A model generated the notes under the pieces. That model was not told the DNA's origin, did not search any database, and worked only from the letters and a program-made list of their open reading frames with translations. Made by a program: the position numbers and the translations under genes. Source: Rhizophlyctis rosea (Eukaryota > Chytridiomycota > Chytridiomycetes > Rhizophlyctidales > Rhizophlyctidaceae). Taken from it: a stretch of DNA of 56,778 bases. This document shows, one piece after another, positions 1 to 10,024 of the stretch; the first letter of the stretch is position 1, and every line of letters starts with the position of its first letter. The stretch lies in the NCBI GenBank assembly GCA_027596075.1, contig JADGJC010000242.1:6345-63122 (forward strand). Reading direction: 5' to 3'.

Positions 1-2
1 AG

Positions 3-257
3 AGGGAGAGAATTGAGAGGGTTGCTGAGAGGGAGGGTGGGAGGGGTGGTGGGAGGGACAGGGCGGAAGGACGGAAGAAGGAGAAGGAGAGGGATAGGGA
101 GAGGGATAGGGAGAGGGAGGGTGCGGATGGTAGTGATGGGGCGGGAGAGGGAAGAGGGGAAGTGAGAACTGATCGGAAGATTTGGGATTATAAGGGAGGG
201 AATGGAGGGAGGGGTGGTGGGATTCGACAGAAGAATCGGAAGGTTGGAATCTTATGA
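3..257 (+). CDS. C-terminal end of an Arg/Asp/Glu-rich protein (5' part outside window)
   Basis: Frame 3 is open from the window edge to a TGA at 255-257 and gives 84 residues. The first half is almost only R, E, D, K and G, with RD/RE dipeptide runs. It is followed by a glycine-rich patch and a basic tail ending VGIL. Such RD/RE-rich tails are common in splicing factors and other RNA-binding nuclear proteins, but no folded domain lies inside the window and no family can be named. The other two frames close early or read as low-complexity sequence. There is no in-window start, so the reading rests on composition and the open frame. The purine-rich tract could also be non-coding. Confidence 0.4.
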   Translation, partial: RERIERVAEREGGRGGGRDRAEGRKKEKERDRERDREREGADGSDGAGEGRGEVRTDRKIWDYKGGNGGRGGGIRQKNRKVGIL

Positions 258-711
258 GGGGAGGGATGGATAACAATGGATGGTGGGCTTCGCACTATGT
301 CCGGGAAAGGATACCGGAAGTTCTTGCGGACCTAGTTCTGGTGCTACGCCGTCACCAAACCCGATACATCATCGGCTAGGGTCTGCATCAGCCCGACGTG
401 CCTTGATCGACCGGTTGCACTCGCTTGTCGTTCGACTTTCGTGGCGGTTTGAATGTCGATATGTGCGACGAAAGGTTCCGGCGTCCCGAAGCAAATCAGT
501 ATCTGTCGCTGGTACGTAGTAAATTAGGCAAACTACGCGATCAAAGCTTCAAGCAAGTAGGAGGGTACACCACAACTAGCTATTTTTTGGCATTGTAATA
601 ATGAATCTAAAAATACAGTATAGCACACATCCAATTTGGGGGAAACTGATTTGTTTGTGGCGCAGCACATCCGAGTGATTGTACAACTGATTAGTGTCCT
701 AATCCTTCGCG
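258..711. other. intergenic region upstream of the FAR1/zinc-finger gene
   Basis: The only plus-strand open stretch (280-519) has no recognisable domain and atypical composition, so it is not called a gene. No RNA gene or repeat was seen. It should hold the 3' end of the preceding gene and the promoter of the gene starting at 712. Confidence 0.5.
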
Positions 712-3700
712 ATGCGGACGTTTGCGGTGGTGAAGAGTAGGACAGCGTATGCAGCTTACGAGCGGTGGTTCTCTGACGACGTATTTCCGCGAATGGGTTC
801 CGACGCATCGATGGACGGAGAAGGTCGGTCAGTTGATGCAAGCGACTCGGAAATGGCGCCAGATGACGAGTGGTGCACATCTGCTCCGAGCATGAGTGAC
901 GAAGGGCAGGGAGGGAAGGCAGCGGGTTTTGAGCATCCGCAGTCAACGCCGGGTCACCTTGGTGCGGAAACTCCGTTTCGTGAGCTGCCAACCAATGAGG
1001 ATGAGACCACCGCGGAGCCAAGCCTGGGTCAACACCACCTGAAACCAGCTATTGACGCGAATGCCATGAGCAGCGACGAGGCGGATACACAATTGGACGA
1101 AGAAATCGATGTACAGGCATTGGAGACTGCACCGTCTGATGCCAGTCCCGCCGCGTCGTCGACACATTCAACCATCAGCAACGTGCTAGAAAGACCGGCG
1201 GAAGATCAACCAGAAAACAGCATCGTCCATATGAACAATGATCCTTCTTCCGAGCCCTCTTCAGGATCGCGCGTTGTTCAGTCGTACACTCCTCAAGCTC
1301 TCAAAAGTGCAATTAGCGGTCACACATTTGAAACGAAAGCCCAAGTCGTCGAATTCATCAAGGATACCGCCAAGAAGTTCGGTTTCGGCGTGCAAATCTT
1401 TTACACTACTGGAGGAAAGACCGCTCAATTGATTTGCGGCTGCGGGCGAAAATTGAAACGGACGGCAAAGGAGACTCCAAATCCGAAACTCAGAACGGCT
1501 TGGACTGGGTGTAAGTGGCGAGTGAAGGTATACCAGAGTGCGGACGGCCTCATTGGGATTGAAGACGAGTCTGTGCTTGAGCACAATCATTCGTTGCCCG
1601 TGAAGGACGTGCCTGTGAATTGGAGTTCGCCAACACCAGTTGAGGAGGTGTCAGGCCCAAGTGGCTCGGCGTCACTCGATGTGCAGCCTACAACTGCAAC
1701 AGCGACGGCCGTTGAGCACGCCCGGAAGCACCATTCTGCCTCTATCAGCTCAGACGATGTGCCGATTTCTCACAGGCTGAGACAGAGAATGGCCGAGCCC
1801 AAATCAGCGGCCACGGTTGATGTCGATCAGATGGGATCTGCTACTGGGGCGGCAGATGGTGCAAACCGGCCGGGTGAGGGCGATATGTCCAGTGATGTTG
1901 GTACTACGCCCGCGAAGGTGCGGGGGAGCGCCCAGGGCAGCGGCAAAGCAGCTCGGAGCGGATTGAGGACGGCAGCGTTTCGTAGGGCAGTGTATAAGAA
2001 AGTGCATGGCCCGAAATTGAGCAAACCGTCGAAGGGGTTGGATGAGTCGCCTTTGGATGGGAACATGGTGAAAGGTGAAGCTAGTACGGTCATCATGCCA
2101 TCAGAAGCTCCTGCCGAGTATGCGGAAATGGAAGAACAGCAACCCGGTAAATTTCGCCCCTTTGTTTATTTACTATTTGTTTGTTTACACGTGCAAAGTT
2201 GATTTAACTTTCATGGGCACATTTTGCTTTAGAACGTACTATCGCAAAGTCGAAAAAAGCGGGCAAACGGCGCAAACCATCAATCCACGTCTCCACCCGC
2301 CAGGAACGGCAGAGCAGCAACGAGGAGTTCTTCAATCCACGCGGCGAGCCACTTCCTGCCGACCTGTGGCCGGATGGCGGGTTGGCGAAAGGAGAACGTT
2401 GTTGCCGGTTGCCCGAGCACCTTCACAAACCTGGGGGGACGAAGTTTCATCCAAAAGATGCTATGTACAGCTCCACTGCGGCGCTTTATCGGCATCTGTG
2501 CCAATAAGGCTTCCGTGTTCGAAGGAGCGGAGCTCGCAAGGTTACGGTGAAAATAGCGAGTGTTACGGATGGCGACATGGGAGGGGTTGTCAGGTGTTCG
2601 AGCGAGGGGATAGTGTCGGAAGAGGCCGTCGGGCCTAAAAGGAAGAGGGGCGGGACGGAAGTTGAGGGTGTCATTGGAAAGAGACGAAAGGGAATGTGTA
2701 GGGTGGAAGTGATGATTTCGGGGGATGAGCGTGAGGGGAGGGTTGTTCAGCAGCCCAGCACATCCCGGAACCTACGTTTGCGGCAAAGACTCGATTCCCA
2801 GCCTGTGTATGATGCGATGGAAGTGGTTGAAGAGAGGAATGGAACCCAGTTGGGAGACGGCACAGCGGACGATGTGATGTGGAGCTGGAATGATCTTGAG
2901 TCCATTGATGTCAGTCCGACGCCGCCCAATGCTGATGGAAACGAAGAGTCGGAAGAGTATGAGGGGGATGCGGGAGCGGCGAGTGTTGGGAAGAAAGATA
3001 AAGGGAAGGGAAAGCAGATTGTGAGTTCTGTTCTGTTTGATTGTGTTTCTCGAAATACAATTTGTGGGAGGAAGTGCTGACGGTTATGTTATCTGTTTAG
3101 GATTTGGACACGCAGGAGGATTCTGGTGAGTGGTCACTGGGCTTGTGCACATGTGCTTGGTGGGCGGGAGTTGGGAACACGCTTCTGAACAGAAATGTTG
3201 GAGATCGGTTCCGAATGGAGTGGATGCTTTCCAAAAAAGACATTTGGGGCCACGAAAGCTTTATTTCTCTGACCTGACACATGCATTCTGGTGCAGACTA
3301 CATGCCCTCTCCGCGTACTAAATCGACCAAACAACCATCTGATCAAACTACCAAAACACCTCAAAAGAAGAGTGGTCCTCGCATCAGACTTGTGGTATGT
3401 AAACCAGTCAATTGCAATTGCTTCCCAATCACTGAAACTTTTTTTGCGCAAGATCAACAACGACAAAAACCAAAGCCTTCCATCTTCGGGTGCATCTGCT
3501 GTGCCTGGAGGTCCATCGCGGCCGAAGAGAACCAAACGTGCCGCTCCACCCTTGGATGCGGATGAAGGAATGGAGGTTGTTGTCAAGAGGATCAAGGGTT
3601 GGTTCTGCTGTGAAGATTGTGGAGGCAATTTCCCGACGAGTGCGAGTTTGGAGGGGCATAGGTTGGTTCATGGAGGTGGTGGAAAGGTGAGGGTCCTTTG

Positions 3701-4304
3701 CGATTGAACGAGCTGACTGGTGATGCTTGCGATAAGTTATGGGAGGTTTTTGTTGGGTTATCTGTGTAGCCTTTGTTTTGCCGGTTCCATTGCAATTGTT
3801 GCTAATGGTGTCCGGCATTGTACTGATATGTCCCGACAATCCATTAGAACTATGCATGCCGTTACCCCGGTTGTAAGCGGCAATTCCCCAGAGCGGATCA
3901 GATGCTTACGGTATGTTGATATTTCATCTCAATATAAAGACGTGTTCCGCATTTCATGGACTAATTGATGACTGCAGCACTACGGCCGCATGCACCAGAC
4001 GGACGCGGGCGGTCCTAGCAGCGCACCGCCGGGCTCCAAGCCGCCGACGTACGTCGCGAGCATCACGAAAGACGCCTACGACCGTATGATGTCTGCGACG
4101 ACGCGGAGGCCTAATGAGCCGTTGTCTGTGAGTGCGCTTTTGGAGGAGAGGTATGTGGAGGGTGGTAATGAAGGTTGTGGGGGAAGTCAGGGTGCTGGGT
4201 CGGCGATAGTGGGTGGGGGTTCTTCGTCTGCGGGGGACGAGAATAGGTTTGTTGCGATGGGTGGAGACGAAGGTGGGCCTAGTGGGTCGGGTGAGAGGGT
4301 TTGA
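712..4304 (+). CDS. FAR1-domain / C2H2 zinc-finger regulator with an internal in-frame TAA
   Basis: Likely nuclear DNA-binding protein. Exons are 712-2146, 2233-3020, 3101-3125, 3297-3394, 3453-3686, 3848-3910 and 3978-4304. All introns are GT-AG and all joins keep frame, giving 990 codons. Codons 197-299 form a FAR1-type (WRKY/GCM1-like) domain with a CGC knuckle, a second Cys in GCKWR and a final HNH. Codons 540-605 hold the window's His/Cys module (NPxGxPLP, CRLP, HLC). Fingers at about 835-855 (C-x2-C-x12-H-x3-H) and 864-887 (C-x4-C-x12-H-x4-H) lie near the end; the last intron splits the second finger just before its first His. Codon 570 (2505-2507) is TAA, inside the module, yet the frame, introns and fingers continue intact for 420 codons. 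It may be a recent nonsense mutation, readthrough or a sequence error. Otherwise the protein is 569 residues and lacks the fingers. Confidence 0.78.
2505..2507 (+). other. in-frame TAA interrupting the FAR1/zinc-finger gene
   Basis: The stop sits in CAA-TAA-GGC-TTC, between HLCQ and GFRVRR. The three sibling modules have a sense codon at this place (HLCEEEGF, HLCDEGY, HLTRNGY), so spacing is kept and only one codon has changed. A single G-to-T change from GAA would explain it. No GT-AG pair that could splice it out was found nearby. Confidence 0.8.
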
Positions 4305-4786
4305 ATTGTGAGGAAGTTGAGAGGGGTTTTTTGGTGAGGACAGGGTTGTAGCAAGTATGGTTAGGTGGAGTGCATTCGTGTGCATAGCGCTATTGCGTTT
4401 AGTTTTTAGCTTCAGTGAAATGTGTTAAGCGAAAGTTTTAGGAAAAAGTCATAGTCTTAGCTGTAGCGTAGAAAGAAGTCAGTTTTGTAAAAGTCAAATC
4501 ATTTGCGTTTTTCTTGCTCAAAAGTACAAAGTGGGCAACGGAATGCATTAGGTTCGTCAAAGTTAAACGAAGTTTTGCTCACTTTGTACCCCACGGAGAA
4601 AAGAAGATCAAAACCAGCATTTGAGTATTTACATTACTTCCCTACGTCTTCACCTAACCACCTACAACGAAGCACAAACAATCATCATCTCCCCTTCCAC
4701 AATCATATGGTACAACCCTCCACACATCTCGAATATTTACAGTCCTCCAATCCTCCACCAACCCACCGCCCCCGCCCTCCCAACCC
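4305..4786. other. short spacer between two convergent zinc-finger genes
   Basis: It separates the 3' ends of the genes at 712-4304 (+) and 4787-6780 (-). No gene was seen. It contains the inverted repeat at 4523-4590, and pyrimidine-rich plus-strand sequence begins near 4650. Confidence 0.6.
4523..4590. repeat. imperfect inverted repeat, possible bidirectional 3'-end hairpin
   Basis: AGTACAAAGTGGGCAA at 4523-4538 pairs with TTGCTCACTTTGTACC at 4575-4590 (14 of 16 positions) across a 36-base loop. It lies between two converging genes, so both transcripts could carry the hairpin. A role in termination or 3'-end formation is only a guess. Confidence 0.5.
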
Positions 4787-6780
4787 TTACTCCTCATCCG
4801 ACTCCCCCTCCCACCCCTCCCACTTAACCCTCGACAAATCATCCACCAAATACGCCGAGAAGCTCAACACCCCACTCTTGTACGGAACGGGATCCAACCC
4901 GCTAACCTCCCTCGCACCACCAATGCCGTATAACGAGACAGGATCATCAAAATCAACATCGTTAGAGTAGGTGCTGTCAGCCGGTGATGCGCAACTTTCG
5001 GGGTATTGGAATATATCGGTGTAGAAGAAGGGTTGGTCGGCTGGGGGTATGGGTGGGTTGTCGAGGGGTGTCGTGAGGTCATCAAGGTTGATTTCGCCTT
5101 GTTCGTTGGTGGTGATGGGTGGTGGAATGGGTGGGTCTGTCGGTATGGTGAGCATGTTAGGAGTTGTTTCGGCTTGGTCGGTGGTTGTGGTGGGTGGTGG
5201 TGGGATGGTTGGGTCCGTGGTATCTGGTAGGTCCCATCCCATATGTTCTCGTAAGGATTCCAATACCTTTTGCAGATCAGGTGTGTCGTCCGCAGGAGAC
5301 GTCAATGCGGGTAGGTGGTTGTAGTCAGTGGGGAGTTCCACGCCGGGTATATCTGTATCGACAGAGGAAACCGTGGAGGATGCAGCAGCAGGGTCTGTAG
5401 CGGGCGATTGAGGGACGAGATCGGATGATGTGGAATTAGGTAGGGGTGGTGGTGATTCCCGGGCGCGGGCGCGATATGCACACTGGCCGACGTGGTAGAT
5501 GTAAGAATGGTATTGGTCCGACGGGAATTCACATTTGCAGGATTTGCAGATGAAGGGTCTGTCGCCTTGTTGTGCTGGGGGGTTGAGTTGGTCGATGGGT
5601 ACTTTGGGTGGTCTTTTGCGTTTTGGGATGGTGGTGATGCTTGGTTTGTTGCTATTCGTTGCACCATTGGCTCCGTCCCCTGGCATCGCGCCCTCTGCTT
5701 CTGTTGACTTGTTCTTCCCAGCACTCGTGCCCGTATGACGACGACCGCTTTTTCTTCTTTCTGGTATAGTCTGACCATCTTCCTGAGCACTTTCATCGCC
5801 ACATGTGAACGCTCGCTTGTGCTGTGACAAGCCGGACTTGTGTGTGAACTGCGCGCCACAGCCTTCGCAAGGGAACTTTCGTTCTGCTGTACCGAAAGTG
5901 CGCACGCGTTGTACTCTTTGACGCCTAAACATTTTGCAATTAGCATATACGCTCCAATAGTGGGTTACATGGCAACCTTTCAAACTTTTTCCCTTCCTTG
6001 CCTTCCCCCTCTCCCCTTCCCTCTTCCTCCCCTCCCGCCCCCGGCGCACAAACACACACACACTCTTCCCCCCCGGCCCACCTCCCCGTGCACGTCCCGC
6101 CCCCCTCCTTCCCCCCGGCCCCCCCCCCTCTATCCCCCCCCCCCCCCCCTTCTTGATACCTACTTGGGAGGTGGTTCCGCAGTTCCTTCTGTCAAAGTAT
6201 CCTGATGCACGGCCTCCACCCACACCTTTGACACCTTTGGAGCGCCTCGAACGTAGACAGGCTTAAATTTACGCAAACGGAATCCTTCCTCTTCGCAAAG
6301 ATGGTGTAAAAGTGATCGCCAAGTCGGGTAATAGCCATTTGGGGGATGTGCCTCTGCCGTTCCGTCTCTGTGGAGCCATGCGGGCAGACGACAGAAAGCG
6401 TCACCTTCTTCTGGGCGGTCTTTTGGATAAATGGATTGCGGAAGCGGTTTGCCGTTTGGGTTGTAAAAGTCGTCGTCTTCAAAGAAAATTGATCTGACGG
6501 TGGGCTGCTTTCGAACTCGGTACCCGTTCCTTGTCAAGTGACGGGTGAGTCCCTTTGACTCGAATTCGTGGCGTGAATGTGCTTCGAAGTCTTTGGGTGG
6601 ACGATTGTGCAGTTCACTCGGTAGCCGACATGTGCGGTCATTCCCGTGAGGGCGGCCTTCTGGATAAATATCGGGAGGGAGCGGTTTGCCGGTGGGGTTG
6701 TGGAATTTGGCGAGGAACTCAAGCTCGTCCGTCGAGGTCATGATGGTTGTGTGAGGGGCATGTCGAGAGCCGCCGTCCAC
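4787..6780 (-). CDS. protein with two tandem His/Cys modules and two C2HC fingers
   Basis: Exons 6780-6164 and 5924-4787 are joined across a 239-bp intron (GTAGGT to TTTAG, with a CTAAT branch-like motif) and encode 584 residues. Residues 26-91 and 105-171 are two copies of the same module. The second fits C-x6-H-x7-H-x14-H-x-C exactly. The first has x9/x12 spacing and Thr for the last Cys. After the intron come FPCEGC...H-x5-C (about 225-247) and FICKSC...H-x3-C, both C2HC variants. A Pro/Thr/acidic region of about 200 residues ends in an acidic tail. An alternative start is the Met at 6741. The architecture suggests a nuclear DNA- or RNA-binding regulator; target and function are unknown. 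It converges with the FAR1 gene and diverges from the third family member. The intron contains a long homopolymer (C on the plus strand, about 6130-6150). Confidence 0.75.
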
Positions 6781-7240
6781 TTTGTGTTTGTTTTTGAGTA
6801 CTAAGAATATACCACGCCGGTAGTGCGAGTTTCTGTTGTAGTCAAAATCCGCCTTTCACTTTTCAATGCAGTGATGCAGTAGGTAAAAATAACTTGTCAA
6901 ACAGTATGTCTTTTTGGGTCAAAAGTAGGGAAGGATCAGCCGTGGCAGTATTGTGCATTCCCACGATATGTCCGGATATGGCCATATGGGCACGCCACAG
7001 TCCGGACAAACCCCCGCTGGCTGGCAGTGGCAGCTACCTCTGGACTATTCAACCACATCTTGCACAAAACACACCAACAACACATTCAGTTCCTTTGAGA
7101 CTTGTCTGCGCGAAGTGCTTCCCTCCTATCCACTGTTGCGAGTGAGCACAAGAGAGGACTAAACACCACGCCCCACGGACCGTCAGATAGATACAACAAC
7201 AGAGCACCAGCCGGGGCAGTGTCTTCATACATAAGTATAG
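6781..7240. other. divergent intergenic region, probable shared promoter
   Basis: It lies between the 5' ends of two module-encoding genes. No convincing TATA box was seen. Short open stretches here do not match the missing N-terminal half of the module in the plus-strand neighbour, apart from a weak possible relic near 7180-7240. Confidence 0.45.
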
Positions 7241-9698
7241 CTCGTGAGCTGTCGTCTGCCGCCACAATATCATAGGAATGGCGATACAAGCTCACATCCA
7301 CTTTCGGGCAAGTTCAGCAGCTTTTCTGAGCTGCGCCAACATCTCTGTGATGAAGGTTATCGAGTTTCGAAGGGCCGCTTTGTGAAATATGAAGAGAAGG
7401 AACAAAGACGGGAGAGTCATGGCCAACGTGACGAGTACTCGATGTCCCTCCCACAACGACCATCTGCTTCACCGAACAATTCCTCGCCACATCCTGATAT
7501 ACAACACGGCACAGGACCCACTGCACCCAACTTGAGCAATCCAATCATCTCTCGGCCCGTGATGGAGCAGAACGAAAGTGCTCCTCCATATTCCAACACT
7601 CCTTTGACTAATCAACATCAGCCAAGTCCATCCATCGAATCAGCACCTCAGTCTCCGTCAACCAGTCCTGCCGTCGAATCAGCACCTCAGTCTCAGTCAG
7701 CCAGTCCTGCGCAACAGAATGACGAACGCAACTTACTCCCATCCCACACTCCAACCATTTTATCTGACTTTCTCAATAGACCCGATGATATCCTCACCAG
7801 ACCTGTGAATTTCGCATATGTACCTGTCGCACCCCCAGAGTCGCCATCGTTCAACCTACATTTTCAATATCTACCTCCCGCAGCCCTAGAGGCGTCATCA
7901 TCCAACTTGCATCTCCAATATTTACCACCACCTCCCCCAGAGGCTCCATCCTCCAACTCACATGTTCAACATCAACCTCGGCCACCCCGAAAGGCTCCAT
8001 CCTCCAGCTCACATGTCCAACATCTACCTCTCCCTCCCTCCAAGGATCCGTCGTCCAATCTACATTTTCAATATCTACCTCCTGCATTGTCAGAGGCTTC
8101 ATCGACCAATTTGCATTACCAATATCTACCTCCCCCTCTGCCAGAGCAGCGGTCCCCCAAGGCGCCATCATCCAATAACAACAACAGCAACAGCACGAGA
8201 AAGGCGGTACGCAGGCCTAGAGGGCGGCAACTTAAGAAACCATATTCGAAACTTTCTTCAACCGCTTCCGCATCGTCAAAGAATTCTCTGATCTCCCCAT
8301 CCTCATCTGCACAACAAACCAATCAATGTCCATCGTTCGATAGTTCGCAGCGGGGCGAATATTCATGCGTTCTGTGTGTCCTTTCATTCGAGAACAGCGA
8401 GGTTACGAGGAATCACCTCCAGCAGTATCATGCTGTTCAAAAAGAGTTTGAGCACTTGATTTGCGGGCCGGAGAGTGATAGGACGGTGCTGACGTTAGAG
8501 GGACGGGTGATTATTGCGGATTGGTTGAAGGAGGGTTTGGCACGGCGTGGGGGTCTCACATGTCCGTTGTGTTTAAGGGGTTTTGAGACCAGTGCGCGTA
8601 CCATAGAACACCTTCATAGACATCATAAGCTGGACCGAAGGCTAAAGGATGAGTTTGGTGTTCCCAGAATTGGGGCGATATCTCGGCAGGCGAACACGGT
8701 CCTGCCCATAATTGGTAGAAATCAACCCCGGTCAAACGAGGCGACATGTCAGCATCTTGCCAGTGTGGTGGACCTTTTGTATGAGGTGAGGCATCAGGGT
8801 GATGCTATAGCGGCGGAGGCGGAGAACAATGCTAGGGAGCCGCGGTCGAATGAGGAGACTGTTCAGTATCTTGCAAGGGCGGTGGAGGGGGTGAGGTGTC
8901 AGGATGTTGTTATGGCGGAGGCGAAGGGAGGGAGGGAGTTGAGTGCGGTCCCTAAAATTGGTGCAAGGGCGCCGCGGTCGAATCAGGCGACGTGTGAGCG
9001 TCTTGCTAGAGCGGTGGAGGCTTTGTATGGGGTTAGGAGGAGGGGTGGCGACACGGTGGTGGGAGCGGAGGGAGTCTTCTGATATTGGTGACGGGAACGA
9101 TGTTGTGTTAGAAGATGTGATGATGGATGGTGGATCGGTGCTGGAGGGAGAGGTTAATAGTGTTGAGGGGGGATTAGAGGGAGTGGACGAGAGTGTGGAG
9201 GATGATGTGGTGATGTTAGATGTATGCATGGCTGAACATGGTGGTGGGGGTCGGTCGGCGGAGGAGGAGGAGGAGGGTTTTGATTATGGGTCGATGTCGG
9301 ATGTACTGCCGATTGAAATCGATGAGGGACGGGCAGCGCAGGAGGAGGCGGTTTTGTATGATGAGTCAGCACTGGATGTATCGTCGGATTTGATGCTGAG
9401 CGGATTCCTGGACGATATGCCGTCCACTGTGCCTAATGATGCACGGGATGGACAGGTGGAAATTCTGACGGATGGTGGTATGGCGGCGAACGTAGACCCC
9501 ACCCGCATTCATTGCTCAGCCTGTCCAGCGACGTTCCTCGATACCCAGCACATGGCTCGTCACTACTATGATGTGCATTCGATGAAAACGCTTTTCATGT
9601 GTGAGGCGTGCAGTCGGAAGTTTATGACAGGGAAGAAGTTTGGAGAGCATAGTGTATTGTGTGGTGGTGTTGGGGTAGTGGGGACTTTGGAAGCTTAG
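7241..9698 (+). pseudogene. third module/zinc-finger gene, 5'-incomplete and frameshifted
   Basis: Translation begins inside the shared module (CRLP onward, C-x6-H-x7-H-x14-H-x-C intact, 7250-7378). The usual N-terminal half (NPxGxPLPxxIYP) is absent, and the codon before the open stretch is TAG at 7238, which could be an intron acceptor. Six 17-residue Pro/Ser/Tyr repeats follow, then two C2H2 fingers (C-x2-C-x12-H-x4-H), then three spaced repeats beginning PRSN. At about 9045-9083 the frame ends (TGA), while the next frame continues with acidic sequence and two more fingers (C2H2, then C2HC) to a TAG at 9696-9698. One extra base near 9060 would explain this; there is no room for an intron. 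Either the gene is decaying or the sequence contains an indel. If intact, it would be a nuclear regulator like its neighbours. Confidence 0.65.
7838..8143 (+). repeat. six tandem 51-bp coding repeats (17 residues each)
   Basis: Each unit encodes a variant of E-A-P-S-S-N-x-H-x-Q-Y-L-P-P-x-x-x. Six units follow without gaps and in frame. The copies differ at many bases, so the array is not freshly expanded. Such Tyr/Pro-rich linkers are usually disordered. Confidence 0.85.
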
Positions 9699-10024
9699 TT
9701 TGTAGCAGTTGGGCAGTCGGGACGGAGTAGCTAGATGCATATTCTAGGAAGACGTGCGCCTTGTTTATAAACAATCTGTGCAATTTTCGTTGCGATTTTG
9801 AAAGTGCATTGCTTAGTCAGCATGGGAAATAGTGTACCCCGATATGGTGATATGGGCAAAATTTGGCCCCAAGGGCGTCGCGCAGCACCACACAAAGTTG
9901 CACAGATGTGGCACACCTCGCACACACCTCCTCGCCTCTGTGTCTCTTTTCTCTCAATCTCAATCTCAAGCACAACCTCCATCTGTTTCGCTCACATTTG
10001 CTTTCCTCATGTACCCTGCCTGGC
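9699..10024. other. intergenic, promoter side of the Crinkler-like gene
   Basis: No gene was seen. It ends in a pyrimidine-rich CTCAATCT run just before the start codon at 10025, as is common upstream of fungal starts. Confidence 0.5.

Noticed and set aside
280..519. 79-codon plus-strand open stretch.
   Set aside because: No domain, no homologous feel, and composition unlike the neighbouring genes.
2505..2507. Reassigned stop codon (alternative nuclear code).
   Set aside because: Actin and the AA9 enzyme end with TAA and HUT1 with TAG at family-typical positions, so these codons terminate normally here.
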